Assembly: GCF_029892105.1 (NCBI RefSeq)
Contig: NZ_JARZAJ010000014.1
Coordinates: 62,001-126,000 of the forward strand
DNA length: 64,000 nucleotides
Direction: 5' to 3'
Source of the DNA: Kitasatospora sp. GP82
Lineage (GTDB): Bacteria; Actinomycetota; Actinomycetes; Streptomycetales; Streptomycetaceae
How positions within the stretch are numbered: position 1 is the first letter of the stretch; each line of letters starts with the position of its first letter. The translations under genes were made by a program, and so were the position numbers. The notes below the pieces were generated by a model that had not been told where the DNA came from, did not search any database, and worked only from the letters and a program-made list of their open reading frames with translations. Shown piece after piece: positions 1 through 9,570 of the stretch.

Positions 1-1
1 G

Positions 2-379
2 GACTTCACCGTGGACTTCGGGCAACTGCCCACGGGCACGGACCAGCTGGTCTTCAAGACCCTCCAGACGTACTCCAACGGGAACGTGGTCCGCTGGATC
101 GACACCACCCAGCCAGGGCAGCCGGAGCCCGAGCACCCGGCCCCGACCCTGCACCTCACCGCGGCCGCCGCCGCGGACTCACCGACAGCCGCCGCCCCCT
201 CCGCGACGGCCGCGACGGCCGGTTCGAGCGGGAACGCCGCTGCACCCAAGAGCGCCGCGAGCGACTCGACGGCGCGGACCCTGGGCATCGTCGGCATCGC
301 CGTCGGGGTCCTCGGCGTCGTCGCCGCGGTCGTGCGCGGCCGTCGTCGCGCCGGTGGCGACGGCAGCACCGCGCAGTGA
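2..379 (+). CDS. YcnI-like (DUF1775) protein, C-terminal part
   Basis: This is the 3' end of a gene that begins before the window. The reading frame is open from base 2 and encodes the end of a beta-rich domain (DFTVDFGQLP, then VVRWID) followed by an Ala/Pro/Thr-rich linker. One hydrophobic helix (roughly LGIVGIAVGVLGVVAAVV) and a basic RGRRR tail complete it. That layout fits the C-terminus of YcnI-family proteins, which are anchored outside the membrane and linked to copper handling; the metal-binding N-terminus is not visible. A strong hairpin follows the stop. Confidence 0.7.
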   Translation, partial: DFTVDFGQLPTGTDQLVFKTLQTYSNGNVVRWIDTTQPGQPEPEHPAPTLHLTAAAAADSPTAAAPSATAATAGSSGNAAAPKSAASDSTARTLGIVGIAVGVLGVVAAVVRGRRRAGGDGSTAQ

Positions 380-384
380 CCCAA

Positions 385-423
385 GGCCCGGGCCGGGACA
401 CTCCGAGTCTCCCGGCCCGGGCC
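385..423. terminator. Bidirectional terminator hairpin
   Basis: The arms at 385-398 and 410-423 are perfect 14-base inverted repeats (GGCCCGGGCCGGGA and its complement). They lie between the end of the YcnI-like gene and the convergent HxlR fragment. Confidence 0.75.
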
Positions 424-425
424 GC

Positions 426-563
426 TCAGCGGATCTCGGACTCCGGGTTGGCCTCGTCCCAGGTCCGCCGCGAGTCGGCGATGGCCGGTCGATGCTCCTT
501 CGACCAGTCGGCCAGCGCCCGCATCAGGTGGGTGAGGCTGTGCCCCAACTCCCCGCGCCCGTC
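426..563 (-). pseudogene. HxlR-family regulator, 3' fragment
   Basis: The minus strand encodes about 43 residues ending ADWSKEHRPAIADSRR...NPESEIR. They match the last helix of HxlR-type winged-helix repressors (SLT..MRAL.DW...H). The DNA-binding part is missing: the frame runs directly into sequence that, on the other strand, encodes an oxygenase fragment. I read this as a deletion remnant rather than a working regulator. Confidence 0.55.
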
Positions 564-564
564 C

Positions 565-802
565 GCCGATCCGCTCGGGGCGATGACGGTGCATCTCCAC
601 CACCACGGGGACGAGCAGGACTGGCACTTCGACGTCTCCGAGTACACCGTGGTCCTGCACATCCTCGCGCCCGAGGCCGGCGGCGTCCTGGAGTACGTGC
701 CGCGCTCCCGCGCGGAGGTGGAGCAGGGCCGCGACACGCTGCGCGCCGTAGCGGCGGGGGAGCGGAACGCGTCGGTTCGCGAACTTCCCACCGTGCCAGG
801 TC
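565..802 (+). pseudogene. Fragment of BesD/HalD-like 2-oxoglutarate Fe(II) enzyme
   Basis: The plus strand encodes DPLGAMTVHLHHHGDEQDW, then HFDVSEYTV, then EAGGVLEYVPRSR. This resembles the core of the HalD/BesD and ArpA-like Fe(II)/2-oxoglutarate oxygenases: a metal-binding HxD-type motif (HFD) and the GG.xEY.P.xR strand. Both flanks are lost. Upstream it is joined to an HxlR fragment and downstream the frame enters a serine-hydrolase fragment on the other strand. The distal metal ligand and 2-oxoglutarate-binding Arg are not convincingly present, so it should be inactive. Confidence 0.55.
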
Positions 803-812
803 TTGTCGGCCG

Positions 813-1073
813 TCACTTCTTGCACAGGACGGTGTTGCGGGCATGCCCGTCACAGTCGACGGTCGAGGCCGGAGCGGCGGGGAACTTGTCGTCGGCCACC
901 AGACGCTCCACGCCCTGGCGTACGCCATCAACAGAGCCGTGGGACTGCCCCGCAGAAGCGGGCAGCGTGCCGCCCACCGCCAACACGGCGGCTGTCACGG
1001 CCACCACAGCGATCCCGCGCCGACGCCCGGACGCCGAAAGAGCGCGAACATGCTGCCGAGAACGGTCGTTCAT
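813..1073 (-). pseudogene. Secreted serine hydrolase (beta-lactamase-like), N-terminal fragment
   Basis: An ATG at 1073 opens a signal peptide (basic start, hydrophobic stretch, SAG cleavage region). HGSVDGVRQGVERLVADDKF follows, typical of the mature start of streptomycete secreted D-Ala-D-Ala carboxypeptidase/class C beta-lactamase-like hydrolases. The frame ends after only about 87 residues (ending LCKK), long before the SxxK catalytic motif, so the gene is cut short at the debris junction near 815. Confidence 0.6.
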
Positions 1074-1200
1074 GAGTGAACCCCCCCTGGTGCGACCCGC
1101 TGGCCGCATCTGCGAACCGGACGCATTCAGCGTGCATGTTCAAGATCCGCTGGACCATCCAGGCAGCGGGCCCGCGCAACTGGGGTTGTCCCCCGACTAT

Positions 1201-1258
1201 CAGCCAGCCGCGCCCTACCCACAAGCCCGATTTCTTCAGGACCGGGTCAAGTTCACCT
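1201..1258. mobile_element. Solo IS200/IS605-type right-end remnant
   Basis: These 58 bases align along their whole length with 61952-62008, which lies just downstream of a TnpB remnant. Both share CAGCCAGCCGCG, a CCTACC block, CAAGCCCG, a short stem-loop, then CCGGGTCAAGTT and ACCT. At the second site this is the expected position of the element's right end, where TnpB guide RNA scaffolds are also encoded. No tnpB frame is attached here, so this copy appears to be a stranded end. Confidence 0.55.
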
Positions 1259-1996
1259 GTCTCCGTCCAGTAGCTGCTGGGAGACCTGGCGGAAGGACCA
1301 GGTGCCGCCGGTGCGGGTGAACACCCAGACCAGGTCGAAGCGGTCCGGCCAGGTGCCGGGAACGCCGGTGTGCGAGGCCCCGAGGGCATTGACGATGGCG
1401 GGAATGCGGGAGTGCTCCCAGCAGATCAGCACCGGCCCTGGGACGGAGACCGCGGCCGTGGCGAGCGCGGCCTCCTGCGACTCGGCGTAGGTGGTGTCCA
1501 CCGTGAGCCCGAGGTGCGCGGCCAGCGGGGTGACGGTCTGTCGCATTCGGTGCGCGCCTGCGTGCGGGCCCTGGTCGGTCGCCGCGTAGATCCTGGCCGG
1601 ACGGACCAGGCCCGCCGTGAGCGGCTTCCGGCCTGCCGGGTCGAACAGCTGCGGCAGCGCCCGGGCCCGCTGCCAGCCCCGGTCGGTGAGGGAGTGGCCG
1701 TCGCCCCGCCCATTCTCGTCGAGGCCGGGGTGGCTGCCGTCGGGCTTCTCGCCATGCCTGATGATCATCACCGTGGTGTCGCCGGTACCTGTGCGGGCGG
1801 GCACAGCGCTGGGTGCTGAGCTGGGCGTTGCGGTGGGTACGGGGGCTTCTGCTGCCTTGCCCTTGCTGCCACCGCACCCCGCGAGTACCAAGGGTGCTCC
1901 GGCGGCCAGGCCGACCAGGAAGCGGCGACGGCCCATCCCCGTAGCGGTCGCTCCGGCCGGGAAGCCCCCGTACTCGGCTGCCGACAGACGCACCAT
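1253..1996 (-). CDS. Histidine phosphatase family lipoprotein
   Basis: 247 residues. A GRRRFLVG twin-arginine-like motif and an LAGC lipobox near residue 40 mark it as an exported lipoprotein. A Pro/Ala/Ser linker then leads to a histidine-phosphatase fold: the RHG motif is in VMIIRHGEKPDG at about residue 77, and a second His lies in ICWEHSRIP. Such proteins hydrolyse phosphomonoesters outside the membrane; the substrate cannot be told. The ATG at 1996 has a GGGGAG ribosome-binding site. The 3' end overlaps the IS right-end remnant by a few bases, so the last codons may have been supplied by that insertion. Confidence 0.85.
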   Translation of the reverse strand: MVRLSAAEYGGFPAGATATGMGRRRFLVGLAAGAPLVLAGCGGSKGKAAEAPVPTATPSSAPSAVPARTGTGDTTVMIIRHGEKPDGSHPGLDENGRGDGHSLTDRGWQRARALPQLFDPAGRKPLTAGLVRPARIYAATDQGPHAGAHRMRQTVTPLAAHLGLTVDTTYAESQEAALATAAVSVPGPVLICWEHSRIPAIVNALGASHTGVPGTWPDRFDLVWVFTRTGGTWSFRQVSQQLLDGDR

Positions 1997-2128
1997 GCTC
2001 GACTCTCCCCTCTCGATGCCTCACCGACCTGCCGGGCCGGCTGCCGAGTGAGGCCGGTCAGCGGAAGTACACCATGCGTCCGTCTCCCCGCCCGGTCCGG
2101 GGTCGGTCGGCGCCTGCGCGAAGCGCCG

Positions 2129-2794
2129 TCATGCCCGCCGGTCACGGGCGAGGGCCAGGAAGGTCCTGCCGTGCGAGGTCCAGCGTTCCAGTTCGCTCAG
2201 GCCGGTACGGGCTGCTCGGTGGGCGGTCGCCGCAGCGCCCAGTCGGGCCCACGGGAACGGTGGCCCGCACCGGCCGTCCGGCCCCTCCACCTGGACGGTC
2301 AGGCATTCGTCCACCGCCGTCGACTCGACCTCGACCAGCAACTGGCCACCAGGGGTGAGGAGTTCGGCGACCCGACGGAGCAAGGCATCCGGATCGCCGC
2401 CGATCCCGAGGTTGCCGTCGGCGAGCAGCACGACACCCCAACGGCCTTCGGCGGGCAGTCGGTCGAAGACCGAGCGGCAGAGCGCCGGACCACCGAGATC
2501 GTGCGTACGGGCCACGGCGGCCAAGGTCACATCGACTCCCATCGCCGGTACGCCCAGCGCGAGCAACTCCGCGACCAGGCGGCCCGGACCGCAGCCCAGG
2601 TCCAGCACCGGCCTGCCCAACCGGGCGCAGCGGCCCAGCAGTTCGTGGTCGGCCCCGGCTGCCGGTGCGCACCAGCGCTCCACCTCCAGCCGCAGCCGCC
2701 TGCCGTCCGGCCGTCGCAGCCACAGCGGGCCGTGCCCGGACCGCATCGCCTCGGCGAACGGGTCGTCCACCCACGGCTGCGCCCCGGCCGTCAC
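2129..2794 (-). CDS. Class I SAM-dependent methyltransferase
   Basis: 221 residues with a standard SAM-binding core: motif I is VLDLGCGPGRLVAELL near residue 65, followed by GVDV and LLADGNLGIGG. The acceptor is unknown. The start ATG overlaps the stop of the upstream glycosyltransferase fusion by four bases (ATGA), so the two are translationally coupled. Genes of this kind next to DUF2064/GT2 fusions occur repeatedly in actinomycetes, suggesting modification of a glycosylated or selenium/arsenosugar-like small molecule, but this is only contextual. Confidence 0.85.
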   Translation of the reverse strand: MTAGAQPWVDDPFAEAMRSGHGPLWLRRPDGRRLRLEVERWCAPAAGADHELLGRCARLGRPVLDLGCGPGRLVAELLALGVPAMGVDVTLAAVARTHDLGGPALCRSVFDRLPAEGRWGVVLLADGNLGIGGDPDALLRRVAELLTPGGQLLVEVESTAVDECLTVQVEGPDGRCGPPFPWARLGAAATAHRAARTGLSELERWTSHGRTFLALARDRRA

Positions 2795-4191
2795 CCCGCC
2801 ACCTCACTGCCGGCCTGCGTCCGAGCGACGGACCGCCAGCAGCGGGCGAACAGGCCCTCGGGTGCGAGTCGGGCGACCCGCGCGGCCTCGTGGACGGTGT
2901 CCACATCCGTCAGGTCCGGAAGTTGACGTACCGTCAGTGCGGATGCGGACAGGCGTTCTTGCAGCACCGCGCCGGTCCGATCGCACGACATCGGTACGCC
3001 GAGCAGCAGTCGGCGGGCGAGCGCGGCCGTCGGGCGGGCCAGGCCGAGTGCCCAGAAACCGCCGTCCGTCGCGGGCCCGTACCAGGCATCCACCCCGGCC
3101 CGCTGGGCAGCGGACAGCGGTTCGGCGAGCATCCGAGCGGTGAGCTGCGGTGTGTCCATGCCGACCAGCAGCGCGGGCGCCTGTGGCGCGGCATGGGCGA
3201 AGGCCGCGGCCAGTCGGACGTCGAGGCCGCCCGCCGACTGCGGCACCACCTCCCAGCCGGGCGGCAGCCAGGGGCCGGGCGTGCCGTCCAGGACCAGCAA
3301 TCGGCGCCCGGCCGGGACGGTCGACAGCGTGCGGAGGGTGTCCGTGAGTGCGGCCTCGGCGAGGGCGGCGGCCTGCTCCGGCGTGCACGGCGGCGTCAGC
3401 CGGGTCTTGGCCCGTCCCGGCAGCGGCTCCTTGGCGATCACCAGCAGGGTCGGCGGCGGGGCGGCGAGGACGGCCCGCATGTCCCGTACGGCCTGGCGGG
3501 TGCCGCGCAGCGTGCCGGTGACCTTGGAGCGGCCGGTGCGGGGCCGGTAGTCCACCGGGCGTTCGGCGATCCGCATCCCGGCCGCCGCTGCCGCGAGCAC
3601 CATCTCCAGCGGGTAGCCGGAACGGCGGTCGCCGAGGCCCAGGGCGAGCAGGCGTTCACGGCGGGCCGCCCGCATCGGTCCGAGGTCGTGCAGCGGGGCT
3701 CCGGTCCTGGCGCGCAGACGCCTGGACAGTTCGGCGTTGGCCAAGCGGGCGTGCAGCGGCCAGGCGCCCCGGGAGGTGGGGCGGCGCCGCCCGAGCACCA
3801 GGTCCGCCGTACCGTCCACCAGCGGCGCGATCACGCGCGGCAGCTGGGCCGGGTCGAGCGAGCCGTCGCAGTCCAGGAGGCACACCAGCTCGGCGGAGGA
3901 GGCCAGCAGGCCCGCGTGGCAGGCCGCGCCGAAGCCCCGGCGCGGCTCGCGGACGACCGTCGCGCCCAGCGAGCGCGCGAGCTCGGCGGAGCCGTCCGTC
4001 GAACCGTTGTCCACGACGATCGCGCGCCATCCCGAGGGGATCCGGCCGAGTATCCAGGGCAGCGCGGCGGCCTCGTCCAGGCAGGGCAGGACGACGTCGA
4101 CGGGCGGGACGGCAGCGACGGGCGGCACCTCGGGGGCGGTCGGTTCGGCCGGTGGGGGAGGAGTGGTCACCCGGCTCACGCTACCCAGCAC
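2791..4191 (-). CDS. GT2 glycosyltransferase fused to DUF2064 transferase
   Basis: 466 residues in two parts. Residues about 25-235 form a family 2 glycosyltransferase of the dolichyl-phosphate-glucose type: VDVVLPCLDEAAALPWIL, then VVDNGSTDGS, then a DCDGSLDP metal motif. Residues about 245-455 are a DUF2064 (TIGR04282) nucleotidyl/glycosyltransferase-like domain starting LLVIAKEPLPGRAKTRL, with a GMDTPQL motif. Separate proteins of these families work in rSAM/selenodomain-linked and arsenosugar-type pathways; here they are one chain coupled to the methyltransferase. The upstream ATG at 4191 is the best start seen; a GTG-started version about seven codons shorter is possible. Confidence 0.85.
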   Translation of the reverse strand: MLGSVSRVTTPPPPAEPTAPEVPPVAAVPPVDVVLPCLDEAAALPWILGRIPSGWRAIVVDNGSTDGSAELARSLGATVVREPRRGFGAACHAGLLASSAELVCLLDCDGSLDPAQLPRVIAPLVDGTADLVLGRRRPTSRGAWPLHARLANAELSRRLRARTGAPLHDLGPMRAARRERLLALGLGDRRSGYPLEMVLAAAAAGMRIAERPVDYRPRTGRSKVTGTLRGTRQAVRDMRAVLAAPPPTLLVIAKEPLPGRAKTRLTPPCTPEQAAALAEAALTDTLRTLSTVPAGRRLLVLDGTPGPWLPPGWEVVPQSAGGLDVRLAAAFAHAAPQAPALLVGMDTPQLTARMLAEPLSAAQRAGVDAWYGPATDGGFWALGLARPTAALARRLLLGVPMSCDRTGAVLQERLSASALTVRQLPDLTDVDTVHEAARVARLAPEGLFARCWRSVARTQAGSEVAG

Positions 4192-4285
4192 CGGGCGGGC
4201 CGAGGTGGCACCGCGACCTTACGGAAGTCGTACGGAGCAGTCCGCAGTGGCGGGTCGGCGCGGAGAGCTTTCTATCCTCGAAGAC

Positions 4286-5280
<995 letters not shown>

Positions 5281-5284
<4 letters not shown>

Positions 5285-6453
5285 AGGATCTGCTGCTGAT
5301 CGCCGCCTACGCCGCTCTCGGCGCGGGCGCCTCCGCTCTGCTCGGCTGGCCGGTGGTGCGCCTGCTGCGCCGTCGCTCGCTCGCTCTCTCGCTGTTCAGC
5401 GTGGCCGTGGTGACCGTGCTCGCGATGACCGCAGGGACGCTGGCGGTGGCCCAGGCCATGTTCCTGTCCGACCACGACCTCGGCGTGGTGATAACGGTGC
5501 TGTGCATGGCGGCCGTGGTCTCGCTGGTGACGGCCGCCGTGCTCGGCCGTCAGGTGGTCGCGGGCAGCCGGGCGCTGGCCCGCGCCGCCCGTACGGTGGG
5601 CAGCGACAGCGGATTCGCCGCCCCGGCGCAGCCGCTCGGTTCCGAACTCGCCGAACTCAGCGCCGAGTTGGCGGCCACCAGCGCCAGGCTCGCCGAGTCC
5701 CGCAGGCGCGAACAGGCCCTGGAGCACTCCCGTCGTGAGCTGATCGCCTGGATCTCGCACGACCTGCGCACCCCGCTCGCCGGGCTGCGCGCGATGGCCG
5801 AGGCGCTGGAGGACGGAGTCGCCGAGGAACCGGCCCGCTACCTGCTCGGGATCCGCACCGAGGTGGACCGGCTCACCGGCATGGTGGACGACCTCTTCGA
5901 GCTCTCCCGGATCCAGGCCGGTGCGCTGACCCTCTCGCTCGCCCGGGTCTCCGTCTACGACCTGGTCGGCGACGCCATCGCGGGGGCGTACCCGCTGGCG
6001 CGTCAGCGCGGGGTGCGACTGGAGGGGCAGCAGGTGGCACCCGAGCCGGTCGAGGTGGACGGCCGGGAGATCACCCGGGTCCTCGGCAATCTGCTGGTGA
6101 ACGCCATCCGGGCCACCCCGGCGGACGGAGTCGTCGCGGTCGCGGCCCGCCGCGAGGCGGACGAGGTGGTCCTCTCCGTGACCGACGGCTGCGGCGGAAT
6201 CCCCGAACAGGACCTGCCCCGGGTCTTCGAGACCGGCTGGCGGGGCGTCACCGCCCGTACGCCGCGCGCCGCCGCCGACGGCCCGGGGCCGGATCACGGC
6301 GACAGCGGCGCGGGCCTCGGTCTGGCCATCGTGCGCGGCATCGTCGAGGCCCATGCGGGCCGGGCCAGTGTCCGCAACGTCGGCGGTGGCTGCTGCTTCG
6401 AGATCGTCCTGCCGACGGCCGCCGGACCCGGCCGACCCGCGATGCGGGGGTGA
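5281..6453 (+). CDS. Sensor histidine kinase
   Basis: 390 residues starting at a GTG that overlaps the response-regulator stop (GTGA); an ATG at 5263 is an alternative. There are two transmembrane segments (residues about 3-25 and 40-80), a HAMP-like linker, a HisKA helix with the phosphorylated His in WISHDLRTPLAG, and an ATP-binding domain with NLLVNAIRATP, DGCGGIPE and GAGLGLAIV. It has little extracellular sequence, so it probably senses a membrane-proximal or intramembrane cue. It forms a two-gene operon with the regulator; the target genes are unknown, though the convergent acylase is the nearest neighbour. Confidence 0.88.
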
Positions 6454-6463
6454 GTGCCGCCGG

Positions 6464-6493
6464 GGCCGGGTGGCAGGGGCGTGCCACCCGGCC
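6464..6493. terminator. Bidirectional terminator between kinase and acylase genes
   Basis: GGCCGGGTGGCA at 6464-6475 and its complement at 6482-6493 form a perfect 12-base stem with a six-base loop, between two convergent genes. Confidence 0.8.
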
Positions 6494-6517
6494 ACCCGGT
6501 CCCGGCGGCCGGTCGGG

Positions 6518-9358
6518 TCAGCGGTGGTTCTGGAACTGCACCACCTGCTGGTAGGTCGGCCGGTTCTGCCAGGTGATCTTGCCGTCGGTCACGCCGCCGA
6601 GCGGGCGCTGGATGATCGTGTCGGCGCACCACTGGTCGCCGGCCGAGCAGTCGCCGTCACCGGGGTAGACCTGGGCCGGAGTCTGCGCGAGCGCGCTGCT
6701 GAGGGTGGTCAGCAGGACGGTCCGGCAGGACGCCGGATCGCCTCCACCGCAGTACGGTTGGGCCAGCGGCCCGGCGACCTGGTCCCCGAGGACATGCCGC
6801 AGGTCCTTGTCGAGGTAGCTCCACCAGCCGTACTGGAAGGCCGAACCCTTGTGCGGGATGGACTCGTTGGCACTCGCCCCGCCGCTGGTCGGTCCGGTCT
6901 GGCCGCCGGACGGCGACTCGTTGATCTGCAACGCCCCCGTCAGCGCGGTGAACAGCCCGTCCCCGAGCCCGGGCCTGAACACCCCGTCCGCCAGCAGCGG
7001 CCACCAGGCGTCCAGGGTGCGGATCGCGTCGGCGTCGGCATAGGTGTGGCTGCCCGGTGAACTCTCCCGGCGCTGCCCGCCGTCGGACTGCCAGGTCTCC
7101 AGGTTCCGTACGGCGGTGGCCAGTGCGGGATCGGTGACCGGTGCGCTGCGGATCACCCTGAGCAGTTCGGGCAGGACGTCCTCGGCCCGCAGGTCGGTGA
7201 GGGCGGCACTCTCCATCGCCTGGGCGAGCGACACCCGGGTGACCTTGTTGCCGCTGTTCACCAGGGACTTGACCCGGGCGTCCAGCAGATTGGCCCGGTG
7301 TACCGAGCCGTTGCCGAACCCGGCCGCCGCGTAGTCGTCGGCCTGCCTGTTGTTCCAGGAGACGTAGTAGTCCTGGTCGGTCGACTGCGGGTGCTCGGCG
7401 GGCGGTGTGTAGCGGGCGGTGTTGGTGGCCGGGTCGAATCCGAGCCACTCGTAGGCGGGTTCGGCACGGACGGGCAGACCGGGGTCGACGCCGGGGGCCC
7501 GGACGGGGTTGCTGCCCGAGTTGAAGTACGCGGTGTCGCGCGAGTCGGCGTAGAACCAGTTGAAGGCGTAGCCGATGGCTGCCGCCGCCTGCTGGAAACC
7601 CGCCGGATCGTGCACCGCGCCGGGGTCGTTGAACATCTGGAAGCCGACGATGGAGTCGACCTCGTGACGGTAGGTGGAACGCAGTGAGGTGAAGGCGACG
7701 GGTGCGCCGCCGACCGTCCCGCGGGCCGTCACCAAGCCGTAGTTGGAGCGGTACATCACCAGGGTGTACGAGCCGGCCGGGGTGGAGTCGGCGGTCGTCG
7801 GCGTCCAGGAGTTCTTCCGCTCCAGCCGTTCCAGCGGGAGGCACTGACCGTGCCAGAGGTAGGAGTCGGCGGCGAGGGTGACGGGTGAGCCGTCGGTGGT
7901 GCAGAGCGGAACGGCGTAGGTGTCGGTGATGTCCTGCCCGGCGGAGGTGGCGCTCCATGCGTAGTCCTGGCCGCGTCCGAGTTCGACGTAGAAGCTCAGC
8001 CCGGCGAAGGCGGCGCCGCGCGCGCTGATGCCCGGGCCCTGTAGCTCCTCCAGCATCAGCAACTGCGGCGCGAAGTAGCCGGTCTGCGGTCCGAAGACCG
8101 CGACGGGGTGGCCGTCGTCCGTGTAACGCCCGGACACCACAAGGGCGTTGGACATCCCGTGCTTCGCGTTGAGCAGGTTGCCCGGCAGCACTCCGGGGGC
8201 CTGGGTGGAGCTCTGGTTCGCCGAACCGGTGGCGTCGTAGATCATTCGCTCGGGCACCACGGAACCGGTGTCGGGCATCGCGACGCCCTGCGGGTGGTCG
8301 GGCGGCTGCGCGTAGGGGAAGCTCTGTCCGTCGTGCAGGGTCCTGACGGCCTCGGGGTCGTCGGCCTCGCGCAGCGACTTCCACACCGCGTCGCCGGTGT
8401 CCTTGCCGTAGCGAGCCTCGGCGGCCGACTTGACCTGTGCGGAGGCCAGTTCACCGCCACCGCCGGAGCCGAAGAGCGCACCGACCACCGAACCCAGGGC
8501 GACCAGGTCGGTGAGCTTGAAGGGCTCGATCCCGCCCGCGTTCGTGATCGGGTCGACATGGCCCGTCAGGTCGTACTCGCCGGGGAAGTAGCGTCCCTGG
8601 TACGACTCGTTGATGTACTGGTTGATCCCGTCGAGGTAGGCGCCGGCGTCGGTGAGTGCCTGCCGGGCCCGGCCGCCCTGGGTGGCGACGGCGTCGATCT
8701 GCTGCTGGAGCTCCTGTTCGGTGTAGGGGGCGGCCTGCCAGAAGCTCTGCTCCAGCTGGCGGTTGGCCGCCGCGCCGCCCGCGAAGCCGGAGAGCTCGCC
8801 GCGGCCGACGTGCCGGAAGAGGTCCATCACCCAGAGTCGGTCCTGCGCGGCGGCGTAGCCCGCGCCGAACTCGGTGCCGTAGCGGGTGGTGCCGGTGATG
8901 TGCGGGACACCGGTGGACTTGTCCCGGACGATCGTGACATCGGAGCGGGGCGAACTGGTGGATGCCACCTGGTCGGCGGTGACGCCGAAGGAGGAGTCGT
9001 TGAAGAAGTTGCGCAGGGTGCTGTCGGTGAGCCCGGGGTAGGCGGTGGCCAGGTTCGCGTACGGGGTGAGCTGGTCGTCGGTGTGGGCGGGGCGGGTGCC
9101 GAAGACACGGTTGACCAGGATGTCGGCGAGGGTGGCGTTGCCGTTCTCGCCCGGCGGCAGGACGTCCAGACAGCGGCCGCCGCAGAGGTCGCCCGCCACG
9201 GCGGGTGCGGGCCTGGGGGCGGCGGCCGGGGCGGCGGCCAGGGTGGCGGCCGCGAGAAGGGCTGCTGCGAGAGCGGCAGCCTGGAGTCCGAGCGCGGGGC
9301 GCCTGAACGCGGGGAGTCTGAGCGCCTGGAGTCTGAGCGCGGGGATGCGTCGGTGCAT
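6518..9358 (-). CDS. Secreted penicillin acylase family Ntn-hydrolase
   Basis: 946 residues. A very long Ala/Leu-rich signal region (residues 1-55) precedes the alpha chain, with the family's DVTIVRDKSTGVPHITG start. The autocatalytic nucleophile is the Ser in KHGMSNALVVSG (about residue 400), which becomes the N-terminus of the beta chain. The beta chain continues through GPQTGYFAPQLL and later FNWFYADSRDTAYF. The length is that of exported penicillin/acyl-homoserine-lactone acylases, which cleave amide bonds of penicillins, lipopeptides or quorum signals; specificity cannot be assigned. The signal region carries degenerate repeats of Leu-Gln-Ala-Leu-Arg type (about 9285-9350). Confidence 0.9.
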   Translation of the reverse strand: MHRRIPALRLQALRLPAFRRPALGLQAAALAAALLAAATLAAAPAAAPRPAPAVAGDLCGGRCLDVLPPGENGNATLADILVNRVFGTRPAHTDDQLTPYANLATAYPGLTDSTLRNFFNDSSFGVTADQVASTSSPRSDVTIVRDKSTGVPHITGTTRYGTEFGAGYAAAQDRLWVMDLFRHVGRGELSGFAGGAAANRQLEQSFWQAAPYTEQELQQQIDAVATQGGRARQALTDAGAYLDGINQYINESYQGRYFPGEYDLTGHVDPITNAGGIEPFKLTDLVALGSVVGALFGSGGGGELASAQVKSAAEARYGKDTGDAVWKSLREADDPEAVRTLHDGQSFPYAQPPDHPQGVAMPDTGSVVPERMIYDATGSANQSSTQAPGVLPGNLLNAKHGMSNALVVSGRYTDDGHPVAVFGPQTGYFAPQLLMLEELQGPGISARGAAFAGLSFYVELGRGQDYAWSATSAGQDITDTYAVPLCTTDGSPVTLAADSYLWHGQCLPLERLERKNSWTPTTADSTPAGSYTLVMYRSNYGLVTARGTVGGAPVAFTSLRSTYRHEVDSIVGFQMFNDPGAVHDPAGFQQAAAAIGYAFNWFYADSRDTAYFNSGSNPVRAPGVDPGLPVRAEPAYEWLGFDPATNTARYTPPAEHPQSTDQDYYVSWNNRQADDYAAAGFGNGSVHRANLLDARVKSLVNSGNKVTRVSLAQAMESAALTDLRAEDVLPELLRVIRSAPVTDPALATAVRNLETWQSDGGQRRESSPGSHTYADADAIRTLDAWWPLLADGVFRPGLGDGLFTALTGALQINESPSGGQTGPTSGGASANESIPHKGSAFQYGWWSYLDKDLRHVLGDQVAGPLAQPYCGGGDPASCRTVLLTTLSSALAQTPAQVYPGDGDCSAGDQWCADTIIQRPLGGVTDGKITWQNRPTYQQVVQFQNHR

Positions 9359-9570
9359 GCGAGCTCCTCCGTGGGTCCGTGAGACTACGGGGAGTTGACG
9401 GTAGGTCGGTTACCGGCCGGTTGCCTAGTAGCGTGCATGCCATCCGGGCAAGATCTTCCGGCGGCGGACTCCCGTGGCGCAGTCTCGCAGCCCGGCGCCG
9501 TCAGGGTGTGCGCAAGGCTGCGACACACCAGGTCGGAGTGAGACCGGGGAGCGCCTGAGCGGGTGAGCCG

